64,000 nucleotides of DNA from Flaccisagitta enflata (GCA_965153355.1 OZ231126.1:16182001-16246000), one strand, 5' to 3'. Numbered from the stretch's first letter, positions 13,786 through 25,464 are shown. Made by a program: numbers and translations. Notes: generated by a model from the letters alone, not told the origin.

Positions 13786-14015
13786 AACGAATGTATGCCG
13801 GAGTTTCTCCGTTGGAAGTGGCCAAATTCTTACGTTATCCTTCCGTCAATCTCCCGATACCTTTTCTCTGCCCTCTCTCTTCTCCTATCTCTTTCCCTTT
13901 CCTTTCTCTTTCTCCGATTCTCCTCCGTAAAAAAGAGAAAGTATTTCGTCAGATTGACGACAGTATGCAAGCGTGATAAAAAAACGGTCCGATGTAATTT
14001 CCTCCCTAGCCATAT

Positions 14016-14156
<141 letters not shown>

Positions 14157-14280
14157 ATTTTTCTTGGTGGATTAGACCTACATAGATTAGGTTCGCTGAT
14201 TGCGATTAAACACAAGTCGGCGTTGAGCCAAGCATATGAAATCGATAAGAACCAAACATCCAATGAAAGCGAGAAACAAG

Positions 14281-14447
14281 GCCGGATACACGGCCAATAC
14301 CAGTCGCGGACGGGTGGGCAGAGGCGGAAATGCGTGTTTTTCGACTCGAGCGTGACGGACCGACGGACCGACGGACCGACCGACGGACCAACCGGCGGAC
14401 GGATGGACAAAGCCTCTTTTAGAGTCGCTAGTCCGCGACTAAAAAAA
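14281..14447 (+). mobile_element. Family H repeat
   Basis: Starts AGGCCGGATACACGGC, then CAGTCGCGGACGGGTGGGC and a GACGGACCGACGGACC tandem, and ends with the hairpin GTCGCTAGTCCGCGAC plus TAAAAAAA. A good type copy: 5' GGCCGG, internal GGACCGAC tandem, 3' hairpin and short A tail. Confidence 0.8.
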
Positions 14448-14500
14448 GTGGAAAAGAGTGGAGTCTGGCATTGGCATTAATGCATCGTTACAGGAATAAG

Positions 14501-14545
14501 ACCGGATACACGGCAGCCTTAGTCTCATGCCGGTGGGCAGGCACC
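14501..14545 (+). mobile_element. Family H repeat, 5' fragment
   Basis: GACCGGATACACGGCAGCC followed by CCGGTGGGCAGGCACCC. It breaks off into the internal part of another element (14540-15172). Confidence 0.6.
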
Positions 14546-15172
14546 CTCTCCAGAATGACGAAAAAGGATGGCCCTCTCAGGGAGGCTCCTCAATATGATA
14601 CAGTGGAGCACCGCTAGAGCGCACCCGCTAATAAAGCATGCCCGCCTATAAGGCATCTAACTTACTGTCCTTTGAGAGATTTTGTAGTTATTTCTATATT
14701 GGCAATAAGGCAGCTTCACTATAAGACATAATTTGGCCCAGTCCCTTGGCGTTTATTCAATACAGTGAAAAAATTGATAGCTGAAATAGTTTTTTCTTTT
14801 TCTTTTTTTTTGCGTATAACTCGTAAACAGTTGATCGTAGAGTAAAATGGACCTCATTTTTAGCCCCCTTTAATAAACTTTACTCACATTGAGGGTAAAT
14901 CACTAACAAAATTTCATTATAAAAAAAAAAATCACATTTTAATTGAATAACTTATTTTACCTATTCTGCCCTGTGTTGTCTCTTATCATTTAACCTACAT
15001 GTGTCTCACAACAGTCCCTCTTCTCAATACTGCCCCTTGCAATTTTGTCATCAACATATCATCCCAAATCTAGAATAGATAGAGAGCAGACTATCACTTT
15101 CTGGAGAGGCTTTTTTATTTTTTTCCTTAGATGTTCTACTTCGCAAAATGATAGCAATCTGTAGAAGGTGCA
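14540..15172 (+). mobile_element. Partial relative of the 38920-40018 long-TIR element
   Basis: In reverse complement this matches the interior of the element at 38920-40018. Shared pieces include GGATGGCCCTCTCAGGGAGG, AACAGTCCCTCTTCTCAATA, TGCAATTTTGTCATCAACAT and AGCAATCTGTAGAAGGTG. Its long inverted-repeat arms are missing, and a Tigger-like fragment (14597-14745) interrupts it. Confidence 0.75.
14597..14745 (+). mobile_element. pogo/Tigger-like fragment
   Basis: Begins CAGTGGAGCACCGCTAGAGC, a form typical of Tigger/pogo terminal repeats, preceded by TA. A related fragment at 21958-22110 shares GCATGCCCGCCTATA-like sequence, TTGGCAATAA(A/G)GCAGCTT and CAGTCCCTTG. The 39-kb relative lacks this insert, giving an empty-site comparison. 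The right terminal repeat is not seen. Confidence 0.6.
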
Positions 15173-15189
15173 GGGGCAGTGATGTCGGA

Positions 15190-15545
15190 TACTCTAAAAG
15201 CAGCCTTTCAGAACGTCGATCGGTCGGTCAGTTAGTTGGTTGGTCAGCCAGTCTTAGTCGGCTGTAGCCCGTTGAATAACTCACGGATCGTAAGGGCCGT
15301 TCTTCAATTGCTAGGACGTGCCCGTTGTAAAACCTATTCGAGAGTGGCGTTAGCAAACTTTGTCCCCAACCTTATTTCTTTTGATGTTGAAATGGCTCTT
15401 TTTTTAAATTGACGTGTTGACGTGTTGACGTGTTGTGGCCATATGCACGACAGGGTTATTCATGTATACTTCAAACTCGGATGAGCAGAAACTTAGGTGC
15501 CAGACGGTTGCGTTACTTGCGTAGGGGCAGCTATACAATAGACTA
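15190..15545. other. No gene; weak family H-like sequence
   Basis: Contains GATCGGTCGGTCAGTTAGTTGGTTGGTC (15218-15245, written here in part as GATCGGTCGGTC) and three GACGTGTT direct repeats (15411-15434). No coding region. Confidence 0.4.
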
Positions 15546-15554
15546 CTGTTATAA

Positions 15555-15645
15555 AAAAACAAATGACGCGGGGTCATGATATTGTTGCGGACGGGTGAGC
15601 AGGAGCGTCCAACCCCCATCCACCCTCCCCTTCCCCAGACACACA
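15555..15645 (+). mobile_element. Family H long-variant fragment
   Basis: GACGCGGGGTCATGATATTG, then TTGCGGACGGGTGAGCAGG and CCAACCCCCATCCACC. The same order appears at 36297-36360 and, inverted, at 12590-12660. The 3' part is replaced by a GT microsatellite. Confidence 0.65.
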
Positions 15646-15664
15646 TACACAGAAAGAATCAAAA

Positions 15665-15866
<202 letters not shown>

Positions 15867-16078
15867 CTTTTTTTCAAACGCTCTCCTTTTTTGCTGTAAG
15901 TTACGTGTTCAAGTCATCATTCTCTCATCAGAGTCACCTCAAAATCAAACAATTTCAGGATTTACATTCATTTGACTGAAGTCTGATCAAAGCAGAAAAA
16001 AAAAAACAAATCAAAATATTATTCAAAGCAAAACACGATTTATCAGCATCGAGTGACGTTAACCTACTAGTACTACAT

Positions 16079-16238
16079 GGAGAGAGAGAGAGAGAGAGAG
16101 AGGACAAAATGACTGGGACCGAGAGACAAAATGACAGCTACTTCTATACTGAGATAGATAGATAGATAAATAGATAGATAGATAGATACAGATAAACAGA
16201 CACAAACAGACACACAGACACAAACAGACGCACAGACA

Positions 16239-16290
<52 letters not shown>
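16079..16290. repeat. (GA)n, (GATA)n, (CAGA)n, (CA)n cluster
   Basis: GA (16079-16103), GATA (16150-16190), CAGACACA units, then CA (16238-16287). Confidence 0.9.
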
Positions 16291-16292
<2 letters not shown>

Positions 16293-16625
16293 GACTGTTT
16301 AAAACATTTTGAATAGACATTAGACAAGAGGTTATGCGATATAAAACTTTCAAAGAGGAGGGCAAAGCATTAATCTTTGACGATGATGAGAGGGCGTGCG
16401 CATGCGCAAGCCGGTATGAACAACGGAGGAGAATTATATTTGTAAGAAAAAAAAAAATCAAATTGATTACCGCGTGGATGAATACGAGAAAAAAAAAAGA
16501 AAAAAATCATTTAACTTTCCCCCCTCAAAAAAAGGGTGATGAATGCCACACGTTCATGAAAGTAGCGATGCGAGAAAAACTTGAAACTACGCTTCTAGGC
16601 GGATGGTAGAGACAAACTTGAAGTA

Positions 16626-16935
16626 AAGAAGAAGAAGATGAAGAAGTGGAAGAAGAAGAAGAAGAACAAGAAGAAGAAGAAGAAGAAGAAGAAGAAGAAG
16701 AAGAAGAAGGGGATGATGATGGAGAAGGAGAGAAAGAAAAAGAAGGAAGAAGAAGAGAAGAAGAAGAAGAAGAAGAAGAAAGAAGAAAAGAAAGAAGAGA
16801 GGGTAAGGAAGAAGAAGAAGAGGAGAAGAAGAAGAAGGAGAGGAGAAGAAGGAGAAAGATATGAAGAAGAAAATGAGGAAAAAGAAGAAGAAGAAGAAGA
16901 AGAAGAAGAAGAAGAAGAAGAAGAAGAAGAAGAAG

Positions 16936-16967
<32 letters not shown>

Positions 16968-16996
16968 GAAGAAGAAGAAAAAAAGAAGAAGAACAT
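16626..16996. repeat. (GAA)n trinucleotide repeat
   Basis: About 370 bp of GAA/AGA with AGG variants. Poly-Glu, poly-Lys and poly-Ser frames are repeat translations. Confidence 0.9.
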
Positions 16997-17291
16997 AGGA
17001 AGACAGAAAAAGGTAAATAGATGAGGAGGAAGAGATTGTGAAGGGAGAACGGAAGAAATAAAGAAGGAAGGTGCGGAAAGGAAACGGAGGTGGAGAGAAA
17101 GATGTCTGAAAAGGAAACAGTAAAACAAGAAAAAAGTAAAAAACGGAAGAAAAAAAAGTGTTTGATTTTTGTTTTTGGACAACGAAGTGAAAATAAGAAA
17201 AGTTCCGTCAGAATATTTACTTTCTGCCTTTTTACCCCTTCGCCCTTATGCTTTCATTTGTTTATTTTTTGAATGTTGTACTTTTAATCAT

Positions 17292-17346
17292 TTGTTTTTG
17301 TTTTTTGTTTTTTGTTTTTTGTTTTTTGTTTTTTGTTTTTTGTTTT
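17292..17346. repeat. (TTTTTTG)n 7-bp repeat
   Basis: Seven to eight tandem TTTTTTG units. Confidence 0.9.
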
Positions 17347-17701
17347 TACTTCATTGTTTATTTGTTTTTGTTATCTATTTTTTTTGGTTTTTTTTCTATT
17401 CTTTCCAGTTTTGAACAAAATTCTCAACAAAACAGAAAACCGTGGAAAAAAAAAAGAATAGGAAAACAATGAAAATGAAAAGAAAGGAAAAAGAGAGGAG
17501 AGAGAAGAGCAGATGGACGAGAAGAACCAAGGTGATGAGGAGAATATATTTTTGCGTGAGATCGAAGTAGGGATGTACTATCGTCATATTTCATTCTCCT
17601 ACCACCAACTCCTCCCTTCCTCTCCTAACAACATTCACTCTCCCTTCCCCCACTTGCCTTCATTTGACTCTTTCTAATGCAATCCTGACGATACGCGAAA
17701 A

Positions 17702-18075
<374 letters not shown>

Positions 18076-18330
18076 AACAGATAATTGATGAGAGAAATGG
18101 AGATAAAAAGATGGAGAAAGAGATGAAGAGAGGTGATGAAATAAAGCTTCAAAGGAGAGGACCACGTATTGATAACGCAGGAAGATAAATGTAATGAGAA
18201 AATACAACCAGAATGAAAGAATAGAATGCTTAGAGTGAAGTGAAAAATGATCTAAGCTGTTGTGCCGGGCGGTTGGGGGAAAGAGGAGGAGGTGGTGGGG
18301 GGGGTTGTTAGGGAGGGAAAGTTTGATCAC

Positions 18331-18870
18331 TTTTTGGGCAGCGGCCTCGAAGGGGACAAATTCCTGTAGAACACAGGGGGACTTTCGTTCGTCCATTCGT
18401 CCGTCCGTGCGTCCCCCCCCAGGCCCTCTCAGACCTGAAATCTACCTTCTCAGGCCTAAAATCTGCCCTCTCAGGCCTGAAATCTGCCCTCTCAGGCCTG
18501 ATATCTGCCCTCTCAGGCCTTGAATCTGCCCTCTCAGGCCTAAAATTTGCCCTTTCAGACCTGTTACCTGTCCTCTCAGGCCTAAAATCTGCCCTCCCAG
18601 GCCTGAAATCTGCCCTCTCCGATTCAAGGCCTGAGAGGGCAGATTTCAGGCCTGAGAGGGCAGATTTTAGGCCTGAGAGGGCAGATTTCAGGCCTAAGAG
18701 GGCCTGGGGGGGGGCGGACGGACGGACGGATGGACGAACGAAAGTCCCTCTGTGTTCTACAGGACTTCTTCCCCTTCGGGGCCGCTGCCCTGCCTCTCAT
18801 TCCAATTTACAACCATGCAAAGCAGGACAACGGGTATCGCTGACCACGTTTTGCCCTTGGGCGACCTGTT
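18331..18870 (-). mobile_element. Family F foldback element, copy 2
   Basis: Left end TTTTTGGGCAGCGGCC, then GTCCTGTAGAACACAGGGGG, TTCGTCCGTCC, and a 21-bp minisatellite containing GGCCTGAAATCTGCCCTCTC. The minisatellite flips orientation near 18620 (CCGATTCAAGGCCTGAGAGG). The mirror arm GGACGGACGAACGAAAG, CTGTGTTCTACAGGAC follows. It ends with the hairpin GCCCTGC...GCAGGACAACGGGT and TGACCACGTTTTGCCC, GGGCGACCTGTT. A complete foldback copy in minus orientation. Confidence 0.85.
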
Positions 18871-18874
18871 AGTG

Positions 18875-19610
18875 TACTTCACTCACTCCATTCACTAAGA
18901 TGAATTTATCGCCTCAAAATCCTCAAAATCTATAATTTCAAACGATGGCAAAAGATGTCGCACAAATCACGATGAGGTAAAATGAGGCAGACAAATCGAC
19001 CGAAAGATTGGCACTTTTTGGCAGAGTATTGTATAAAAAGTGTAAAGAGTAGACACCCAAAAGTTGTGAGTATCGTTAACGTGCCAAGGTCAAACCTTGA
19101 TCAAAGACAAAGCGCGGATTTGATATTGATGATTTGATGTTTGATGTTTGAATGACGTAAGTAGGCTTTCTTTTTTCTCTCACTCTCTCGCGCGCGCGGG
19201 GTTAAAACTCATATTATACCATTTTCCTTTTCAAAACTTCAAAAGCAAATTTGTGCAAATGAAGCTTGATGGGCGTTAAAACCATTAAACAATGACGAAA
19301 GTCAGACGGGACTTCTCAAATGAGAGATAATATCACTTCATGACTCGAGACAAAGAGGTGATAACACCTTTTGACTGCTGAAAGTCTAGGGATGTGGAAG
19401 CGGTCGATTTCAATGCCGCTTCCACCGCTTTCCACCGCTTTCGCTTCCGCTTCCATTTTTCAGTTCAAACACTAGTTGCTTTCTCATCCTCTAAATTGGA
19501 AGCGGTCAATCGCTTCCACATTAAAGTCACTTGAAACAAGGCAAAGTAGGCCATTGAGGAAAATCAAGCATGACAGACAGACCGACAGGCTGACAGCAAG
19601 ACTCGACCGT
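18875..19610. other. No gene recognised
   Basis: Contains a short repeated CCGCTTCCACCGCTTTCC patch (19418-19460) and AAGCGGTCAATCGCTTCCAC. No coding region supported. Confidence 0.4.
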
Positions 19611-19612
19611 TA

Positions 19613-20052
19613 AACAAGTCACCCAAGGGTTGCACATGGTCAGCGGTACCCGATGCCCTGCTTGGAGTGATAGCTGAAGACATGGAGTAAGAGCAGGGCA
19701 GCGGCCCCAGAGGGCCGATGTCCTGTAGGACACAGGGGTGAATTTCCATATGTCCTGAGAGGGCATATTTGAGGCCTTTGGAGCAATTTTCCATGATATT
19801 GAATGGGAAATTTGCATTTATTCATCAATTTGCCATGCTATTCAATAGGAATTTCACATTTTTTTCATTTTTCATCAATTTTCCATGTTATTCAATGGGA
19901 AGTTTGCATTTTAACAATTTCTCATGTTATTCAATGGTAATTTGAGGATTGAGAAGCTACAGGGGGGGGGGAGACGGACAAACAGACGTACGTAATGGTT
20001 CACCCCTGTGTCCTACAGGACATCGGCCCTCTGGGGCCGCTGCCCAAAAAGG
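19613..20052 (+). mobile_element. Family F foldback element, copy 3 (AT-rich core)
   Basis: Starts AAACAAGTCACCCAAGGGTT, then CACATGGTCAGCGGTACCCG, a hairpin of GCCCTGCTT...AGAGCAGGGC, and GTCCTGTAGGACACAGGGGT. The core here is not the 21-bp GC-rich unit but ~40-bp AT-rich units containing CCATGTTATTCAATGGGAA. It ends CACCCCTGTGTCCTACAGG, GGGGCCGCTGCCCAAAAAGG. Confidence 0.85.
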
Positions 20053-20054
20053 AT

Positions 20055-20605
20055 TCTTGGTGAACCTAACAAGGCCGGATTCCAATCGCGGTTGGTCGGT
20101 CAGAGGGTAGTAGTGCCTTCTAATGCATGCACGTTCCGACTGAGCGACTGACACAGCAACATATAGTCTTGTGTTCGTTACTGAAAAGAAAGACTAAAGC
20201 ATGGACGTATGGGACGCCACGTTCACTACTCCCATGGACGAGGTAAGAGTCAAATTCAAAATTTCTTTTAGAAAAGGTTTCTTTGGGGAAACATTTTAAT
20301 TAGTTTTTTTGAAAAATTAAAGAAAAAAAACACATTTAGTTACAAAAGATCTTCGTTTAACAATGATACAAAAAATAGAGAAAAAAAGTTTTTTTTACAG
20401 TTTTCACCATATACAAAAGTATGTCTTAGTCTTTTCTCGGCCTTAAAATGCTAGGTAAACGTGACTCCCATACATCCATGGACTAGAGGAGGCTGACGGT
20501 ACTCTACTGCTTAAACGATTATGGGGTTTTGATCCCTTGACTAATCAGTTCAGAGTCAAATTGCAATTTTAAAATGAAAGCGAAAAACTCTTTAGTCTCC
20601 GTCAA
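20055..20605. other. No gene; degenerate family H piece at left edge
   Basis: AAGGCCGGATTCCAATCGCG at 20070-20090 resembles the family H 5' end. The remainder is AT-rich with no supported gene. Confidence 0.4.
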
Positions 20606-20610
20606 TAAAT

Positions 20611-20611
20611 A

Positions 20612-20680
<69 letters not shown>
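20611..20680. repeat. (TC)n microsatellite
   Basis: TC run with a few TTTC interruptions. Confidence 0.95.
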
Positions 20681-20685
<5 letters not shown>

Positions 20686-20800
20686 AATTAGTCGCTCGAT
20701 TTTACGGCCAGAGAGTGAGGTGTGAGTCATGCAAATGCATTGCACTCAAATTGGAGAGAGACAGAAAAAAAGCGATAAAATGCACCCCCCCCCAAAAAAA

Positions 20801-20997
20801 AGGCCGGATACACGGCTACCCTTGTCGCGTGCGGGTGGGCAGGAGCAGTACTGGAGAGGGTCACTGGGTCATCTGGGCAGAAGCTGTATGCTCATAAAGC
20901 TCAAAAACGCCGAAAAAGTAAAAAGGGGACCAACCGACCGACCGACCGACGGACCGACATAGCGGGGTGTAGAGTCGCGTAGCACGCGACTTAAAAA
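20801..20997 (+). mobile_element. Family H repeat, full copy
   Basis: AGGCCGGATACACGGCTACC, GTCGCGTGCGGGTGGGCAGG, GGACCAACCGACCGACCGAC, then TAGAGTCGCGTAGCACGCGA and CTTAAAAA. All the hallmarks of the family are present, including the terminal hairpin GTCGCG...CGCGAC and A tail. Confidence 0.85.
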
Positions 20998-20999
20998 TG

Positions 21000-21690
21000 G
21001 ATGTGATCGAGTGAAAGTCCAGTAGGCGATAAAAAGATCTTTTCTTGGCGCACCATATATATCAAGCACATTCTTTTTGATTTAGACGTGATTAGAAAAG
21101 TACTTATGATGCCCATTCATTACATGCCTTTCATACACATATATCAAATTACATCTTGGTTTATTTATTAGTTAGTTGGTGAGCTGATCTTGTAGAGCAA
21201 TTTTGAATTCTTTTCTCTTGTTTTTATTTTTCGTTCAATAGGTCGTAACTTATGATTTTTATATTTTAGACTCATTCAGCCATTTTGAAGGTCAATCATG
21301 TGTGATTATGAAGTAATATAATTTTGCACCTATCAGGCTTGTCAAGCTTGTCTCCTGCTTTCTCTATGGTCGGTTTTCTGCCATAAGGACATTTGAACCA
21401 ACGACTCTGAAATATACTCGTAAACAGAAGATAATCAAGGACAATCATTCCCCATTAGGGACCTCTCTATAACATCAAAAACAAAAACAATGGGAGAAAA
21501 ATATCCTTCCTCTGACAATTCCACCCTCCCCCACGCTCTCTTCCACCCCAATCCCATCCTATCGTAAGTCTCTTCTTCACCTTGCCGGGGAGTCGTATAC
21601 AATTATTGCAAAAAGGGTTTTGATACATTCCTTCGCTTTTCTGTCCATCGAGGAACTCGACCCCGGACCAGTGGGTGATCATAGCCGCCC
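21000..21690. other. No gene recognised
   Basis: AT-rich sequence, then a short GA repeat (21690-21717). A minus-strand frame of 71 codons shows no domain. Confidence 0.4.
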
Positions 21691-21957
21691 GTGAGAGAGA
21701 GAGAGAGAGAGAGAGAGCATTCCTAATGAAACCGGAACTGACCTTGATGCAACGACCTTACATGACTTTTTCTGCCCCTTTACAGTTGTAACCCCCTACT
21801 AGGGGCCCAAGATGCTATTGTAAACTTATCTTTGGAATACAAAATCTTGAGGCCCTGTAGAAATTCTCTAGTTACAGTTTGTACCTACAGTAATGTACAT
21901 CTCTCTTGGGCAATATCACAGTCTCATAACAAAAGCTTGACTTGAATTGCAACATAT

Positions 21958-22160
21958 TTTGGAGCACCGCTAGCGCGCACCTGCTATTAAGCCATGCCCG
22001 CCTATAGGGAATACAAATTACTGTCCTATGAGATATCTTATGGTTATTTCTAAATTGGCAATAAAGCAGCTTTGCTACAAGGTAAAATTTTGCTCAGTCC
22101 CTTGACATGTGCTCTAATGAAGCTCAACTGCACTAACTATGATATAGTTAATATAGTGAG
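21958..22160 (+). mobile_element. pogo/Tigger-like fragment
   Basis: TTTTGGAGCACCGCTAGCGC with GCCATGCCCGCCTATAGGG, TTGGCAATAAAGCAGCTTTG and CAGTCCCTTGACA. Collinear with the fragment at 14597-14745. Confidence 0.6.
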
Positions 22161-22368
22161 AATCTACTGTACGTCGGACTATCATCAAATTCCTTCAGGA
22201 ATTCTTATTCTATTCAAAATCCTCTCCGGAAGGAATTGGCGCATGGTCGGCTTCTTCGCATTTCCTCTACTCTTTATCCCCCTCATCATTTCATTTTAAT
22301 TTTGCATTTTGTCTAACAAGAGAAAACCTGGTAAAAAGATATTTTGATTTTGTTCTAGTAGAATGAAG

Positions 22369-23175
22369 AGTCGCAAAAGCGTTAGATGGTCAGCGGTAAC
22401 CGAGGCCTGCTTAAGCAGATTGTAGTGGAAGTTGAAGGAGGGAGCAGGGCAGCAGCCTCAAAGGAGTCGATGCACAGCGCAATCTGTAGTGACATTAATG
22501 CCCTGGGGAATTCCCCCATTACGATTATTCATAAGTGAACCGGGCACAGTCTAAAAATATCAGAGTTTGATCCAAGGGAATTCCCCGGGGAATCCCCCGT
22601 TTAGACTAACTTATTTTCTTCATTTCCCAATTTTGATTAAAAAAAACTAAACTAAACGGGGCATATGCCCCGCTAAGTCCCCGTTTAGTCCCTGAATCAT
22701 TTTTTTCATTAACTTTTAACGGCGCATAAAACTAGGCATATCCAAACTCTAACCTTTTTTTACCGGAGACATCAAGGCTTTTGCCCGGGGCATTAATGTC
22801 ACCTTTTTGTACTACAGATTGCGCTGTGCGATGGCCTATATATTCTTTCACACATATAGGGAATTTTCTCCTCCTCTTTCTAGCAATTGAAATTTGGGTC
22901 CTTTGGCTGAGATTTGGGCCGGGAGGCTTGGATGTGGGCCTGGGGGCTTGGATTTGATTCGGGAGGCTGGGATTAATGTCATGAGGCTGGAATTGGAGCC
23001 TTGAGCCTGGGATTAGAGTCTTGAGGCTGGGATTAGGGTCTTGAGGCAGGGAATAGGGCCTTGAGGCTGGGATTTAAGCTTTGAGGCTGGTGTTTGGGCC
23101 TTAAGGCTGAGATTTGAGCCTCAAGGTTGGGATTTAGGCATTGAGGTTAAGATTTGAGGGGGGGGGGAAGGAGAA
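22369..23175 (+). mobile_element. Family F element, copy 4a, interrupted
   Basis: Long end AGTCGCAAAAGCGTTAGATG and GGTCAGCGGTAACCGAGGCC. It is split by a 356-bp element (22473-22828). After that come CTTTCACACATATAGGGAAT and a ~20-bp minisatellite (GAGGCTGGGATTTGGGCCT-like) to about 23160. The right arm is missing: it runs directly into copy 4b. Confidence 0.7.
22473..22828. mobile_element. Transib/RAG-like non-autonomous element (candidate)
   Basis: 356 bp with inverted ends CACAGCGCAATCTGTAGT and a perfect 5-bp target duplication CGATG (22468-22472 and 22829-22833). Copy 4b at 23270-23320 gives the paralogous empty site (GGTCGATGACCTATGC). Transib elements are known for 5-bp duplications and CAC-starting ends related to the RAG heptamer. 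Read inward, the right end is CACAGCG, 11 nt, then ACAAAAAGG, close to an RSS with a 12-type spacer. The left end lacks the nonamer-like block. No transposase frame, so assignment to Transib is inference; the insertion itself is well supported. Confidence 0.75.
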
Positions 23176-23179
23176 GGAA

Positions 23180-23790
<611 letters not shown>

Positions 23791-23956
23791 GTAAAATGGT
23801 GAAAAATAAAAAAAATCAAAAAATCAAACTGGCTGCATAGTGATTTTCACCGTTCAACTATTTGGCCGCCGGCGATTTCCCATCATTCAGGCTTGTTGTT
23901 CACCTTTGTTTTGCCTTCTTGGGTTCTTGTGCTGCGATGTTGCCAATTTCCTATGG

Positions 23957-24056
<100 letters not shown>

Positions 24057-24059
24057 ACA

Positions 24060-24410
24060 TGTTGACTACAAAATTTCTACGAGTTTTGACCGCTCGGAGG
24101 TTTCGAGGTCACAGAAGTAAAACAACCCAATTTTGAAGGATGTTAGGGTTTCATGACGTAGATGATGATGAGCAAGCCTTGATGGGCCGATTGAGTGGGT
24201 GTAAAAATTTGATGGTCAATCACCTCAATGGAGGCCAATGATAATAGCCAGATGGTCAGTGGTCGGAGGGGTTGTTAATAGGTCAACTATCAAACCGCGA
24301 TCCTAAGCGAGATCGACCATGAATCAAAGGGATGCACGTGAAAAAAAAAAAAAAGAAAGAAAAGAAAAGAAAGAAAAATTAAGAATTTAAACAAAGATAT
24401 AAAATGTCAC
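24060..24410. other. No gene recognised
   Basis: No supported coding region. Ends in a short A-rich/GAAA tract (24341-24376). Confidence 0.4.
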
Positions 24411-24435
24411 GCAGGTGTGTACACTGTTCAATGAC

Positions 24436-24500
24436 TCGAATTTGCGCGTGACGGACCGTCGGACGAACCGATGGACCGACCAGGGATACGACGCGACCAG
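24436..24500 (+). mobile_element. Family H fragment
   Basis: GCGTGACGGACCGTCGGACG and CCGATGGACCGACC followed by GACGCGACCAG. Only the GGACCGAC tandem and part of the hairpin survive. Confidence 0.5.
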
Positions 24501-24749
24501 GTGCTTTGGTGTCTAAAAAGATAAATGCTTGTTCGAAAGTATTAACAAGTGACCGATCGATTGACAGTCTAAATGAAGTATGAAGTCTAATCCTCTCTCT
24601 CGAATTTATCCATAGTCTATTGATTGCCATACTTAGAATGTTTTATAGATTAAATGCGATTGCATCATTCTGTGGATTCATCGCTTTGTTTTTCAGGGAT
24701 TTGATGGTTGTCAAAAGATATGTTTTTGTCTACGCCGAGACAATGAGAA

Positions 24750-24935
24750 TGAGGAAATTTCAGAGGGTAAAAAGTGCAAGTAGGCCAGTGCGCCGGGTGG
24801 ATCATCGAGTATCTGCTTGACGGACAGACCGACCGACTGAAAATCGGTTATAGCAGTGCCTCGGCACCCATGATCCAGCACTGCTCCTGCCCATCCGCAC
24901 GCGACTAGGGTAGCCGTGTATCCGGCCTTCTTTCA
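24750..24935 (-). mobile_element. Family H repeat, reverse
   Basis: GACGGACAGACCGACCGACT, then CACTGCTCCTGCCCATCCGC, ACGCGACTAGGGTAGCCGTG and TATCCGGCCTTC. The 5' half is intact. The hairpin/A-tail half is replaced by AAGTAGGCCAGTGCGCC-like sequence. Confidence 0.65.
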
Positions 24936-24939
24936 TTTT

Positions 24940-25460
24940 TAAGATCATTAAAACGTCATTTTCGACGTCTTTAATTCTATCAAGATTTTGAACCATGCAT
25001 ACGTCTGTAATCAATTCTTTGGAATCAAATTAAACATGAAAGTAAAGAAAGCTGCTTTAGGAAAGAAGCTAGTGCAGCTTCTGTGCGTATTACTGACTAA
25101 TAAGAGAACATGTTTTCACTTAACTCTAACTAATTTTTTTTTATTGGTAATCAAGAATTATTGGGGAAACGAAATTTGAAAAATATATATAGGAAGGAAA
25201 ATGACATTCTGAGCAATATTCGTAAACTTCTTACCTATTCACTCGTTTTACACGCACCTGCGATTCTGAGCCTGGACTGTATCTACTGGACTATTGAATG
25301 CACGCACATTAGGACATGAAAATAAGAAATCAGTGATGGATTTTTAAGGATTCAATTTCTTCTCTCCCTTTCCCATTTCGGCGCGGCCCGTGTGAAGCGC
25401 AAAATCGATTAAATCGGTAAGCAAAATTGCCTGCTGTATCAAATTTACGTGATCTCCTTA
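24940..25460. other. No gene recognised
   Basis: AT-rich, with no supported frame. The next feature is a TC microsatellite that abuts a LINE. Confidence 0.4.
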
Positions 25461-25461
25461 A

Positions 25462-25464
<3 letters not shown>

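Noticed and set aside
20801-20997. Family H as a Helitron (hairpin followed by CTAA)
   Set aside because: The hairpin is immediately at the CTAA, not about ten bases before it. Copies carry variable A tails and no TC 5' end; a SINE-like origin fits better.
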